This document shows positions 1 to 9,562 of a stretch of DNA of 64,000 nt, piece after piece. The notes beneath the pieces are model-generated. The model did no database searches, was not told the DNA's origin, and worked only from the letters and a program-made list of their open reading frames with translations. The translations under genes were made by a program, and so were the position numbers. Position 1 is the first letter of the stretch; each line of letters begins with the position of its first letter. This stretch comes from Parvibaculum lavamentivorans DS-1 (lineage in GTDB: Bacteria > Pseudomonadota > Alphaproteobacteria > Parvibaculales > Parvibaculaceae): contig NC_009719.1 in assembly GCF_000017565.1 (NCBI RefSeq), positions 496,001-560,000 on the forward strand, in the 5' to 3' direction.

Positions 1-82
1 CGGCGCGCCGCGCTGCCTGCTTGGCCGCCTCTCGCGCCTCGGGCTCTATGCCCTTGACGCTCCATGGAACCCCCGATCGCAT
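1..82 (-). CDS. N-terminus of a SEL1/PodJ-like peptidoglycan or polarity protein (partial)
   Basis: Only the first 27 codons lie in the window; the gene runs off the left edge. It starts at the ATG whose complement is at 80-82 and reads MRSGVPWSVKGIEPEAREAA, followed by KQAARRA. I recognise this as the conserved opening of the long SEL1-repeat / PodJ-like proteins of Hyphomicrobiales, where the PWSVKGI-PEAREAAK-AAR block precedes coiled coils and SEL1 repeats. That assignment rests on memory of the family; the body of the protein cannot be seen. The upstream gap at 83-311 carries the likely promoter. Confidence 0.6.
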   Translation of the reverse strand, partial: MRSGVPWSVKGIEPEAREAAKQAARRA

Positions 83-106
83 CCGAATCACTATGCCCGT
101 TAACCC

Positions 107-161
107 TTTGGGCCAGTATAAACCGCGCTATCTGGTATTTCTCAACGCGAACTGGCCCAAA
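107..161. promoter_or_regulatory. 11-bp inverted repeat flanking a candidate promoter
   Basis: TTTGGGCCAGT at 107-117 and its exact complement ACTGGCCCAAA at 151-161 enclose 33 bp. Read on the minus strand, the interval holds TTGAGA (140-145) and TATACT (115-120) 19 bp apart, a weak sigma-70-like promoter pointing at the gene starting at 82. The arm centres are about 44 bp apart, close to four helical turns. The rest of 83-311 shows nothing convincing; the reading frames there look like chance. Confidence 0.4.
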
Positions 162-311
162 ATGTTGTTGCGGCTCGATTGTCTCCGCCGACGCGCAAAC
201 ATTCGGCGGGACTTGCTGTTTCAGCACTCCCATAAAGCGGCAATGTCGGTAAATACGGGGTTAACCGCCGAGGCTAAGTACGCGCTATGGCGCGATTTTT
301 TTGAACGAAGC

Positions 312-1394
312 TCACCCGGCCGGATGCCGGTTCCTCAGCGACAGCATTGCCGCCTCGCTCCATTCGGACCAGGCCCGCGCCTTTGCCAGATAATCGCCAT
401 AGGCGCCGGCGATCCGGCCGGCGAGATCGCTGGTCGCCGCCAGCTCGGCCAGAACCTCTCCCGACACCTTCGCCATCGCCGCGGCGACGGGCTCCGGCCA
501 TTGCCGGAACTCGGTTGTTCCGTCGGCCTCAAGCCCCGCAAAGGCCTCGATGTTGTGAAACGTGAAGTCTGAAAGCGTCTCACCGGCGCTCGCCAGCGCC
601 GCGCCTCGGACGACCTCTTTCAGGTCTTCCGGCAGTGCCGCGAATTTTTCCCGGGATAAGATGAGCTCGAGCGACGGTCCCGCTTCATGAAAGGCAGGCA
701 GGTAGTAATATCGCGCGACCTTGTGGAGTCCGAAGGCGACGTCGTTCCACGGCCCCACCCATTCGGCGGCATCGATCGTCTTGCTCTTCATCGAGGTGAA
801 TATTTCGCCGGGCGGTGTCAGTACCACGCTCGCGCCGAGCCGCCGCATCACCTCGCCGCCAAGCCCTGCAATGCGGAATTTGAGCCCCTTCAGATCGTCC
901 AGCGTCTTGATCTCGCGATTGAACCAGCCGCCCGCCTGCACACCGCTCGAACCGGCATAAAAGGGAAGCACGCCGAATGGCGCATAGGCTTCCTCCCACA
1001 GCGCCTGGCCGCCGCCGAATTGCAACCAGCCGGCCATTTCATGCGCCATGAGGCCGAAGGGCACACCCGTGAAATAGTGGAAAACCGGGTTCTTCCCCTG
1101 CCAGTAGTAAGGCGTGCCGTGCCCCATCTCGCACACGCCCTGAGACACGGCATCGAACACTTCGAAAGGCGGCACGATTTCGCCCGCCCCATAGAGCTTG
1201 ACCGTAAGGCGCCCGCCGGACATCGCGCCGATCCGGTCCGCGAGACGCTGCGCGTTGACGCCGACGCCCGGCGCTCCCTTCGGCCAAGCCGTTGCCATGC
1301 GCCATTCGATGGCGTTGTCGCCCCGCGCCGCGGTCACAATCGCCGGCATGGCGATCGCGCCTGCGGCGACGCCGAGAAATTCCCTGCGTTTCAT
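312..1394 (-). CDS. TRAP transporter DctP-type solute-binding protein, Tat-exported
   Basis: 360 residues. The N-terminus MKRREFLGVAAGAIAMPAIV has a twin arginine followed by a hydrophobic stretch, so export as a folded protein through Tat is likely. The mature part matches DctP/TRAP substrate-binding proteins: EWRMATAWPKG near the start, the central FNREIKTLDDLKGLKFRIAGLGGEVMRRLGAS block that contains the conserved arginine used to bind a carboxylate, and PPGEIFTSMKSKTIDAAEWVGPWND. I chose the ATG at 1394 over an upstream in-frame start at 1514, because the upstream extension overlaps the next gene and would hide the signal peptide. No DctQ/DctM membrane partners are in the window, so the substrate is unknown, probably an organic acid. 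Confidence 0.85.
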   Translation of the reverse strand: MKRREFLGVAAGAIAMPAIVTAARGDNAIEWRMATAWPKGAPGVGVNAQRLADRIGAMSGGRLTVKLYGAGEIVPPFEVFDAVSQGVCEMGHGTPYYWQGKNPVFHYFTGVPFGLMAHEMAGWLQFGGGQALWEEAYAPFGVLPFYAGSSGVQAGGWFNREIKTLDDLKGLKFRIAGLGGEVMRRLGASVVLTPPGEIFTSMKSKTIDAAEWVGPWNDVAFGLHKVARYYYLPAFHEAGPSLELILSREKFAALPEDLKEVVRGAALASAGETLSDFTFHNIEAFAGLEADGTTEFRQWPEPVAAAMAKVSGEVLAELAATSDLAGRIAGAYGDYLAKARAWSEWSEAAMLSLRNRHPAG

Positions 1395-1452
1395 TTTCTT
1401 CAGCCCCAAAGAAAGAAGGTTTGTCGTCGCGAGATGCCGGCATGCCGCCCGG

Positions 1453-2007
1453 TCAGGGACCCGAAAACACCTGTACCGCAATGATCTTTTCACCGCTCCG
1501 CGCAATGCCGACACCGCTCTGCGTCATGTCCGGAAGCTGCATGTTCTTGCGGTGCATCGGGCTCTGCGCCCATTTGTCGGTAAGCACCTTTGCCAGCGCG
1601 TCATCGCTCATCGCCGCATAGCTCGGCCCCTCCACCATCTGAAGGTTCTCCGCGACCCGGCCCTTGAACTCCGGATTGACCGCCAGCACCCGTTCGCGCG
1701 GTCCTTGTCCCTCCGGATTGTGATGGCCGAAATAATCGCGCATCGCCATGTCGGCCGCATGCACCGCCGCCGCGCGCTGCAGCGTCGCATCGGCTGAAAG
1801 CGTGCCTATCCCCTTGCCCGCACGGAAGGCATTCACGCTTTTCAGGACCGCCCGGCTGAGCGGGCTGTCGGCCTGTGCCGCGCTGCTGGCCCCGGCCGGA
1901 AGACTTTTAATGTTCACCGCCAGCGGCTTGTCCGCCGCAGGCCCCGCGCAGGCGGCGAGGGCAACGGATAGAAACAGAAAGCAGGCGGTGGCGGCGATGC
2001 TGCGCAT
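1453..2007 (-). CDS. CAP/SCP-domain lipoprotein
   Basis: 184 residues. The N-terminus has a signal ending in the lipobox LAAC with the cysteine at residue 20, so the protein should be lipid-anchored and periplasmic. From about residue 50 it is a CAP (SCP/PR-1, YkwD-like) domain: LKSVNAFRAGKGIGTL, HAADMAMRDYFGHHNPEGQGPRERV, GRVAENL, and the W-x-x-SPMHRKNM block with VGIA near the C-terminus. Bacterial YkwD-like proteins have no settled activity. It lies 58 bp upstream of the TRAP binding protein in the same direction and may be cotranscribed, but no functional link is evident. Confidence 0.85.
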   Translation of the reverse strand: MRSIAATACFLFLSVALAACAGPAADKPLAVNIKSLPAGASSAAQADSPLSRAVLKSVNAFRAGKGIGTLSADATLQRAAAVHAADMAMRDYFGHHNPEGQGPRERVLAVNPEFKGRVAENLQMVEGPSYAAMSDDALAKVLTDKWAQSPMHRKNMQLPDMTQSGVGIARSGEKIIAVQVFSGP

Positions 2008-2114
2008 GGTGTTCCCCTCGGCTCCGGCAGTTTATCCGGCGGCTAATAGAGCATCGCGGAGCGCCGAGGCAAAGTGGCGGCATGGCCCCACGGAAAAGAG
2101 TCCCTCGAGACCCA

Positions 2115-2143
2115 TTGACGCTTACGTCAACGTCAACTAGAGT
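2115..2143 (+). promoter_or_regulatory. Sigma-70-like promoter with a palindromic operator in the spacer (MerR autoregulation)
   Basis: TTGACG (2115-2120) and TAGAGT (2138-2143) are 17 bp apart. The -35 hexamer forms a perfect inverted repeat with CGTCAA at 2125-2130, spacer CTTA, and CGTCAA is repeated directly at 2131-2136. A dyad inside the promoter spacer is the known geometry for MerR-family regulators, and the first gene downstream encodes one at 2266. The leader is about 115 nt. Nothing else is seen in the 2008-2265 gap. Confidence 0.6.
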
Positions 2144-2265
2144 CCGGTCCACTTTCAAAAATCGGCTGAAAACAGCCAAAAATTCGGGATTTAACGCCTT
2201 GGCTCGACTGGACCCGGAGGCCGTGCCTCCACCCGGGAAGCCATGTGTATTCAGGGAGAAAGTAC

Positions 2266-2790
2266 ATGGAACAGCAGGTTCATGCCGCCTCCAGTGACGC
2301 GCTCCGGCGCAATGGCGGCGACGTCGCAAGCGCCGGTACCACATTTTCGATAACCGAACTTGCCGATGAGTTCGGCCTCACCACCCGGGCCATCCGCTTT
2401 TACGAGGACAAGGGGCTCCTGTCGCCGGAGCGTCGCGGCCAGTCCCGCATCTATTATCCGCGTGACCGCGCCCGCCTCACATTGATCGTGCGCGGCAAGA
2501 ACGTCGGTCTCGCCTTGAACGAAATCAAGGAAATCCTGAGCCTTTACGATCAGCATGATGGCTGCGAAACGCAGAACCGTGTCGCCGTGGACAAGTTCCG
2601 CCGGCGCATTGCCATGCTTCGTCAGCAGCGCAACGAAATCGACCTGCAGATTAAGACGCTGGAAGACAGCTGCGCCCGCCTCGAAGCGCAGATCGTGGAG
2701 CAGGTGAAGGCCGGCAAGGCGACGGAGGCGGCTCCGAAAGCTGCCGCAAAAAGGACGAGCACCAAAAAGCCCGAAAAGGCTATCGTCTAG
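2266..2790 (+). CDS. MerR-family transcriptional regulator (LiuR-like)
   Basis: 174 residues. The winged-helix MerR domain spans roughly residues 25-95: [20 protein letters not shown] is the HTH, followed by [22 protein letters not shown] helical dimerisation coiled coil follows ([29 protein letters not shown]), then an Ala/Lys-rich tail. The start is the ATG at 2266, preceded by AGGGAGA; a GTG at 2245 has no such site. MerR proteins of this type next to acyl-CoA dehydrogenases often control fatty-acid or branched-chain amino-acid breakdown (LiuR-like), and the neighbouring block fits that. A strong terminator follows it directly, so it is probably a separate transcript from the downstream operon. 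Confidence 0.88.
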   Translation: MEQQVHAASSDALRRNGGDVASAGTTFSITELADEFGLTTRAIRFYEDKGLLSPERRGQSRIYYPRDRARLTLIVRGKNVGLALNEIKEILSLYDQHDGCETQNRVAVDKFRRRIAMLRQQRNEIDLQIKTLEDSCARLEAQIVEQVKAGKATEAAPKAAAKRTSTKKPEKAIV

Positions 2791-2797
2791 GAATCTG

Positions 2798-2825
2798 CGC
2801 ACCCTCCCGGTTCCGGGAGGGTGCG
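2798..2825 (+). terminator. Rho-independent-type hairpin after the MerR gene
   Basis: Thirteen base pairs (2798-2810 with 2813-2825), a two-base loop, then TGTCTTT. It sits 8 nt after the MerR stop codon and 25 nt before the acyl-CoA dehydrogenase start. The T tract is modest, so it may only partly stop transcription. Confidence 0.65.
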
Positions 2826-2849
2826 TGTCTTTCCGCCGGAGGATCCGCC

Positions 2850-4643
2850 ATGCCCATCTACAAAGCGCCGCTGCGCGAATATCGCTTTTTGCTGAACGAG
2901 CTTCTCGACTTCTCGCAATATGCGCATCTGCCCGGCTTCGCCGACGCACCGGCTGATCTCGTGGACGCAATTCTCGAAGAAGCGGCAAAGCTGACGGAAG
3001 AGGTGCTGCTGCCTTTGAACCAGATCGGCGATCGCGAGGGCTGCAAGCTCGAAAATGGCGTGGTGACCACGCCCACGGGCTTCAAGGAAGCCTACAAGAC
3101 GCTGGTCGATGGCGGCTGGCCGGCGCTCGTTGCCGATACGGCCTATGGCGGGCAGGGGCTGCCGAATGCGCTGGGCGTCATCTTCAACGAGATGGTGTCC
3201 TCCGCCAACATGGCCTTCGGCATGTATCCGGGCTTGAGCCACGGTGCCTATTCCGCCCTTTCGCAGCACGGCACCGATGAGCAGAAGAAGAAATATCTGC
3301 CGAAGCTCGTCACCGGCGAGTGGACCGGCACGATGAACCTCACCGAGCCCCATTGCGGCACCGATCTCGGCCTCTTGCGGACGAAGGCCGTGCCCGTCGG
3401 CGACGGGTCCTTCAAGATCAGCGGACAGAAGATTTTCATCTCCGCCGGCGAGCACGATCTCGCCGACAACATCCTCCACCTTGTCCTGGCCCGCATCGAA
3501 GGCGCGCCCGCCGGCGTCAAGGGCATCTCGCTCTTCCTCGTCCCGAAATTCCTCGTGAACGAAGACGGCTCCCTCGGAAACCGCAACGGCGTCTCCTGCG
3601 GATCGCTTGAAGAAAAAATGGGCATCCACGGCAACGCCACCTGCGTCCTGAATTATGACGAGGCCATTGGCTGGCTCGTCGGCGAGGAGCACAAGGGCCT
3701 CCGCGCCATGTTCACAATGATGAACGAGGCGCGCCTCGGTGTCGGTCTTCAGGGTCTGTCGCAGTCGGAAGCGGCCTATCAAAACGCCGTCACCTATGCG
3801 CTGGAGCGCCTTCAGGGACGTTCGCTGACGGGCCCCAAGGCGGCGGACAAGGCGGCCGACCCGCTGATCGTCCATCCCGACATTCGCCGCATGCTGCTCG
3901 ACATCAAATCCTTCAACGAAGGTGCACGCGCTCTCCTTGTCTGGACGGCTCTGCACGGCGATCTCTCGCACCGGTCAGACGATGAAAAGACCCGCGAGTT
4001 CGGCGAAGACATGATGTCGCTGCTGACCCCGGTGCTGAAGGGTTACTTCACCGACCGCGGCTTCATGAATGCTGTCGACGCGCAACAGGTCTATGGCGGA
4101 CATGGCTATATCGAAGAGTGGGGCATGGAACAGTTCGTGCGCGATGCCCGTATCGCCATGATCTATGAAGGCGCGAACGGCGTTCAGGCGCTCGACCTTG
4201 TGGGCCGCAAGCTTGCGCAAAACGGCGGCCGCGCCGTCTTCGCCTTCTTCAAGACAATCGACGATTTCGCGGCGCAGAACCAGGGCGACGAGAAGTTGAA
4301 ACCTTTTGTGGAGCCGCTCATCCGCGCCCGCAAGGATCTGGAGGCCGCAACGCTCTGGTTCATGGAGAACGCGCTTCAAAACGCGGATCACGCAGGCGCC
4401 GGCTCCACGCCCTATATGCACCTCTTCGGCGTCACCGGCCTCGCTCTCATGTGGGCCATGATGGCAAAGGCCGCGCATGAAAGGCTTGCCACCCTGAATG
4501 GGGGCGACAAGGCCTATTACGAAACGAAAATAAAAACCGGCCGCTACTACATGGAACATGTGGTGCCCGAGACGGCGACGCATCTTGCGCGCATCCGTCA
4601 CGGTGCCGATCCCATGATGTCGCTGGCCGCGAACGAATTCTAA
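2850..4643 (+). CDS. Acyl-CoA dehydrogenase, large DmdC-like type
   Basis: 597 residues, about 200 longer than ordinary acyl-CoA dehydrogenases, the size of the group that includes 3-methylmercaptopropionyl-CoA dehydrogenase (DmdC). It opens [20 protein letters not shown], the typical extra N-terminal segment, then shows [21 protein letters not shown] (FAD/substrate region), a middle beta domain, the [41 protein letters not shown] core block with Glu in YEG, and an added C-terminal domain. GGAGG precedes the ATG. It should oxidise an acyl-CoA to the 2-enoyl-CoA with electrons passed to ETF. The actual chain substrate cannot be read from sequence; general fatty-acid beta-oxidation is more likely than DMSP use given the neighbours. 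Confidence 0.9.
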   Translation: MPIYKAPLREYRFLLNELLDFSQYAHLPGFADAPADLVDAILEEAAKLTEEVLLPLNQIGDREGCKLENGVVTTPTGFKEAYKTLVDGGWPALVADTAYGGQGLPNALGVIFNEMVSSANMAFGMYPGLSHGAYSALSQHGTDEQKKKYLPKLVTGEWTGTMNLTEPHCGTDLGLLRTKAVPVGDGSFKISGQKIFISAGEHDLADNILHLVLARIEGAPAGVKGISLFLVPKFLVNEDGSLGNRNGVSCGSLEEKMGIHGNATCVLNYDEAIGWLVGEEHKGLRAMFTMMNEARLGVGLQGLSQSEAAYQNAVTYALERLQGRSLTGPKAADKAADPLIVHPDIRRMLLDIKSFNEGARALLVWTALHGDLSHRSDDEKTREFGEDMMSLLTPVLKGYFTDRGFMNAVDAQQVYGGHGYIEEWGMEQFVRDARIAMIYEGANGVQALDLVGRKLAQNGGRAVFAFFKTIDDFAAQNQGDEKLKPFVEPLIRARKDLEAATLWFMENALQNADHAGAGSTPYMHLFGVTGLALMWAMMAKAAHERLATLNGGDKAYYETKIKTGRYYMEHVVPETATHLARIRHGADPMMSLAANEF

Positions 4644-4667
4644 CAGGACGCCTCAGGGAGCGAAGAT

Positions 4668-5825
<1,158 letters not shown>

Positions 5826-5873
5826 GCGCCCGCGACCCGCAAACAAGAACCCAGTCCCCCAGGGAGACAGAGA

Positions 5874-7079
5874 ATGACCGAATGTTTTGTCTATGACGCC
5901 GTGCGCACACCGCGCGGCAAGGGCAAGAAGGATGGCGCGCTCCACGAAGTGACCGCGCTTGAACTCTCCACCCAGACGCTGAAGGCGATCCGCGACCGCA
6001 ACGATCTCGACACATCGAAAGTCGATGACGTCGTGCTCGGCTGCGTCGACCCCGTCGGCGAACAGGGGGGCGATATCGCCCGCATCGCCGTGCTGAACGC
6101 CGACTACGCGCAGACGACGGCCGGCGTGCAGATCAACCGCTTCTGCGCCTCCGGCCTCGAAGCCACCAACATGGCGGCGGCAAAGGTCATGTCCGGCGAA
6201 GCCGACATGGCAATCGGCGGCGGCGTCGAGTCTATGTCGCGCGTCGGCATGGGCGCCTCGGGCGGCTCGTGGTCGACAGATCCCAACATCGCGTTCAAGT
6301 CCTACTTCACGCCCCAGGGCATCGGCGCCGATCTCATCTCCACCAAATACGGCTTCTCCCGCGCCGACGTCGACGCCTATGCGGTCGAAAGCCAGAAGCG
6401 CGCGAAGAACGCCTGGGACAAAGGCTATTTTTCCAAATCCGTCATCCCGGTGAAGGATATCAACGGCCTCACCATCCTCGACCATGACGAGCACATGCGT
6501 CCCGATGCGACCATGCAGTCGCTCGCCGCGTTGCAGCCCTCCTTTGCCTCGCTCGGCGAATTCGCCTTCGATGGCGTCGCCCTCGACCGCTATCCGGAAA
6601 TCGAGGAGATCAACCATATGCACCACGCCGGCAATTCGTCCGGCATCGTCGATGGCGCCTCCGCAGTCCTCGTCGGCAACGGTCCGACCGGCAAGGCCCT
6701 CGGCCTGAAGCCCCGCGCCCGCATCCGCGCCATGGCCTCCATCGGCTCGGAGCCCTGCATCATGCTGACGGGCCCCGCGGACGTATCGCGCAAGGCGCTG
6801 GCCAAGGCTGGCATGAAGCCCGAAGACATCGACCTCTACGAGTTGAACGAAGCCTTCGCCTCCGTCGTGCTCCGCATGATGCAGGCGCTCGACATTCCGC
6901 ACGACAAGATGAACGTCAATGGCGGCGCCATCGCGATGGGCCATCCCCTTGGCGCCACCGGCGGCATGATCCTCGGCACCGTGCTCGACGAGCTCGAACG
7001 CCGCGATCTCAACACGGCCCTCATCACGCTCTGCGTGGGCGCGGGCATGGGCACCGCCACCATCATCGAACGCGTGTGA
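5874..7079 (+). CDS. Acetyl-CoA acyltransferase (thiolase)
   Basis: 401 residues. The nucleophilic cysteine is C91 in [10 protein letters not shown]; the other thiolase blocks are [27 protein letters not shown] (catalytic His) and CVGAGMG (second Cys). It catalyses the last step of the beta-oxidation spiral, cleaving 3-ketoacyl-CoA. The gene is followed after 7 nt by the FadJ-type protein, the usual partner of a degradative thiolase, so I favour a catabolic FadA/FadI role over biosynthetic acetoacetyl-CoA formation. Confidence 0.93.
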   Translation: MTECFVYDAVRTPRGKGKKDGALHEVTALELSTQTLKAIRDRNDLDTSKVDDVVLGCVDPVGEQGGDIARIAVLNADYAQTTAGVQINRFCASGLEATNMAAAKVMSGEADMAIGGGVESMSRVGMGASGGSWSTDPNIAFKSYFTPQGIGADLISTKYGFSRADVDAYAVESQKRAKNAWDKGYFSKSVIPVKDINGLTILDHDEHMRPDATMQSLAALQPSFASLGEFAFDGVALDRYPEIEEINHMHHAGNSSGIVDGASAVLVGNGPTGKALGLKPRARIRAMASIGSEPCIMLTGPADVSRKALAKAGMKPEDIDLYELNEAFASVVLRMMQALDIPHDKMNVNGGAIAMGHPLGATGGMILGTVLDELERRDLNTALITLCVGAGMGTATIIERV

Positions 7080-7086
7080 GGCGACA

Positions 7087-9339
7087 ATGACCCCTTACGA
7101 AAATTTCAAATTCGAACTCGACGCAGACGGCATCGCCCTCATCACCTGGGACATGCCTGGCCGTTCGATGAACGTCCTCTCGCAAAGCTCGATGGCCGAT
7201 ATGGCCTCGATCATCGAGAAGATCATGTCGGACGATGCCATCAAGGGCGCCGTCCTCACCTCCGGCAAGGATGCCTTCTGCGCCGGCGCCGATCTCTCCA
7301 TGATGGGCGGGCAGGCCGGCGGTTCGGGCAGCGGCTCGCAGGAAGATCGCGTCAAGGCGATGTATGAGGGCAACCTCAAATTCAACATGCTGCTGCGCGG
7401 CCTCGAAACCTGCGGCAAGCCCGTGGTCGCCGCGATCAACGGCACCGCGCTTGGCGGCGGCCTCGAGGTCACGCTTGCCTGCCATTACCGCATCGCCAGC
7501 GACAATCCGAAAACGCAGATCGGCCTGCCCGAAGCGAAGGTCGGCCTCCTGCCCGGCGGCGGCGGCACGCAGCGTCTGCCGCGTCTCATCGGCGCGCAGG
7601 CCGCCCTGCCGCTGATCCTTCAGGGCACCTCGCTTGATCCGCAAAAGGCGTTGAAGGCCGGCATCCTCCACAAGGTCGTGCCCGCCGCCGAACTCATCCC
7701 GGCCGCCAAGGCATGGCTGAAGGAAGGTCTCGCCCAGCCAAAGGTCAAACTCGGCAAGAAGGGCCCCGAGGTTTACGCCATCGCCATCCAGCCCTGGGAC
7801 CGCGAAGGCTACAAGGTGCCCGGCGGTGACCCGAACGGGAAAGGCGGAAGTCAGGTCTTCACCATCGGCAATGCCACGCTGCACAAGCAGACGCATGGCA
7901 ACTTCCCGGCGCAGAAGTTCATCATGTCCTGCGTCTATGAAGGACTCCAGGTGCCGATCGAGGCGGGGCTCCGCATCGAGACGCGCTACTTCACCAAGCT
8001 GCTGATGGACCCGCGTTCCAAGGCGATGATCCGTTCGCTCTTCCTCTCCATGCAGGAACTCGCCAAGGGCGCGCGCCGCCCGTCGGGCGTTCCCGCCTTC
8101 CAGGTGAAGAAGCTCGGCATTCTCGGCGCGGGCATGATGGGTGCGGGCATTGCTTATGTCTCGGCCCAGGCCGGCATGGAAGTCGTGCTCCTCGACACCG
8201 ATCAGGCGAATGCCGAAAAGGGAAAGGCCTATTCGGAGAAACTTCTGAAGAAGGCGCTCGAACGCGGCAAGACCACGCAGGAAAAAGCGGATAAGCTGCT
8301 CGGCCTTATCAAGCCGACGACGAATTACGACGACCTCAAGGGCGCCGACCTCGTCATCGAAGCTGTGTTCGAAAGCCGCGACATCAAGGCGGAAGTGACG
8401 AAGAAGGCCGAACCGATGCTCGCTGCTGGCGGCATCTACGGTTCCAACACCTCGACGCTGCCGATCACCGGTCTCGCGGAAGCCTCCGCGAAGCCCGATA
8501 ACTTCATTGGCATCCACTTCTTCTCGCCCGTCGACAAGATGCAGCTTGTCGAAATCATCATGGGCAAGAAGACGAGCGACGAAACCCTCGCCAAGGCGAT
8601 GGACTACGTGAAGCAGATCAGGAAAACGCCGATCGTCGTCAACGACAGCCGCGGCTTCTACACCTCGCGCTGCTTCGGCACCTATGTCGGCGAAGGGCTC
8701 GCCATGCTGGGCGAGGGCGTACCCCCCGCCATGATCGAGAATGTCGGCAAGATGACCGGCATGCCGATGGCGCCGCTCGCCTTGAACGACGAAGTCTCGC
8801 TCGATCTCGCCTACAAGGTGCGCGAGCAGACGAAGAAGGACCTCGGCGACAAATATGTCGGCTCGCCGGCAGACGATCTCGTCAAGAAGATGGTCGTGGA
8901 CCTCGGCCGCGTCGGCAAGAAGGCGGGCAAGGGCTTCTACGACTATCCCGCAGACGGCAAGAAGAAGCTCTGGCCGGGCCTCGCAGATCTCGCCGGTAAA
9001 TCGCAAGACCCCGACGACCTCGATGTGCAGGAGCTGAAAAACCGCTTCCTCTACATTCAGGCGCTCGAAGCCGCGCGCTGCTTCGAGGAAGGCGTGGTGA
9101 CCGACGTGCGCGATGCGGATGTCGGCGCCATCCTCGGCTGGGGCTTCGCGCCCTGGGCCGGCGGCCCGCTCTCGCTGATCGACATGGTCGGCACGAAAGA
9201 GTTTGTCGAAGCCTGCGACAAGCTTGCCCAGAAATACGGGCCCCGCTTCACGCCGGGCAAGCTCCTGCGCGACATGGCCGAAAAGGGCGACACCTTCTAC
9301 GGCCGCTTCGCACCGTCGAAGGAGAAGGCGGCCGCCTGA
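7087..9339 (+). CDS. fadJ: Bifunctional enoyl-CoA hydratase / 3-hydroxyacyl-CoA dehydrogenase (FadJ-type)
   Basis: 750 residues. Residues about 1-200 are a crotonase domain with the oxyanion GTALGGGLEVTLACHYR and the two glutamates expected from FadB (GGGLE and GLPEAKVGLLPGGGGTQRLPRL). Residues about 330-520 are the NAD-binding domain with GILGAGMMGAGIA, SNTSTLPIT and the catalytic-histidine segment IGIHFFSPVDKMQLVEII, followed by the two C-terminal 3HCDH domains (GFYTSRCFGTYVGEGLAMLGEG; GKGFYDYP). It hydrates 2-enoyl-CoA and oxidises the L-3-hydroxyacyl-CoA. As last gene of the operon it is closed by the terminator at 9363. Confidence 0.93.
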   Translation: MTPYENFKFELDADGIALITWDMPGRSMNVLSQSSMADMASIIEKIMSDDAIKGAVLTSGKDAFCAGADLSMMGGQAGGSGSGSQEDRVKAMYEGNLKFNMLLRGLETCGKPVVAAINGTALGGGLEVTLACHYRIASDNPKTQIGLPEAKVGLLPGGGGTQRLPRLIGAQAALPLILQGTSLDPQKALKAGILHKVVPAAELIPAAKAWLKEGLAQPKVKLGKKGPEVYAIAIQPWDREGYKVPGGDPNGKGGSQVFTIGNATLHKQTHGNFPAQKFIMSCVYEGLQVPIEAGLRIETRYFTKLLMDPRSKAMIRSLFLSMQELAKGARRPSGVPAFQVKKLGILGAGMMGAGIAYVSAQAGMEVVLLDTDQANAEKGKAYSEKLLKKALERGKTTQEKADKLLGLIKPTTNYDDLKGADLVIEAVFESRDIKAEVTKKAEPMLAAGGIYGSNTSTLPITGLAEASAKPDNFIGIHFFSPVDKMQLVEIIMGKKTSDETLAKAMDYVKQIRKTPIVVNDSRGFYTSRCFGTYVGEGLAMLGEGVPPAMIENVGKMTGMPMAPLALNDEVSLDLAYKVREQTKKDLGDKYVGSPADDLVKKMVVDLGRVGKKAGKGFYDYPADGKKKLWPGLADLAGKSQDPDDLDVQELKNRFLYIQALEAARCFEEGVVTDVRDADVGAILGWGFAPWAGGPLSLIDMVGTKEFVEACDKLAQKYGPRFTPGKLLRDMAEKGDTFYGRFAPSKEKAAA

Positions 9340-9362
9340 TCGGCTTCCCTCCGCTGGCACTG

Positions 9363-9395
9363 AAACGCCCCGTCTTGCGACGGGGCGTTTTTTTG
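9363..9395 (+). terminator. Terminator of the beta-oxidation operon
   Basis: A perfect 12-bp stem (9363-9374 with 9379-9390), loop TTGC, followed by a run of T. It lies 24 nt after the fadJ-like stop codon. Read on the other strand only three T follow, so it works mainly on the plus strand. Confidence 0.9.
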
Positions 9396-9413
9396 TTTGC
9401 CCAGTAAAAGGAA

Positions 9414-9435
9414 ACGCGGCTCAAGGGAGCCGCGT
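9414..9435 (-). terminator. Terminator-like hairpin for the minus-strand DUF1302 gene
   Basis: ACGCGGCTC at 9414-9422 pairs with GAGCCGCGT at 9427-9435. On the minus strand it is followed by TTTCCTTTTA. It faces the plus-strand terminator at 9363, so transcription from both sides is stopped in this gap. Confidence 0.6.
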
Positions 9436-9528
9436 CGCAGGTGTTGAGGGATGCTGACTTCAAGCTGCGAAGCCGGCGGGTCGAGATGGTGACGCCGTCT
9501 TCGGCTGTGTCGCTTCTTGTTGTTGGGA

Positions 9529-9557
9529 GTGCCGGGACGGAACGTCCGCCCCGGCAC
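9529..9557 (-). terminator. Hairpin just past the DUF1302 stop codon
   Basis: GTGCCGGG at 9529-9536 pairs with CCCGGCAC at 9550-9557, with four more pairs inside after one mismatch. It begins 6 nt after the stop on the minus strand and lacks a clear T run, so it may stabilise the mRNA end; the hairpin at 9414 is the better terminator. Confidence 0.4.
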
Positions 9558-9562
9558 GCTCC

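Noticed and set aside
7063-9360. 765-codon minus-strand open frame
   Set aside because: Exact antisense shadow of the FadJ-type gene, with His/Arg/Glu-rich composition of no known family.
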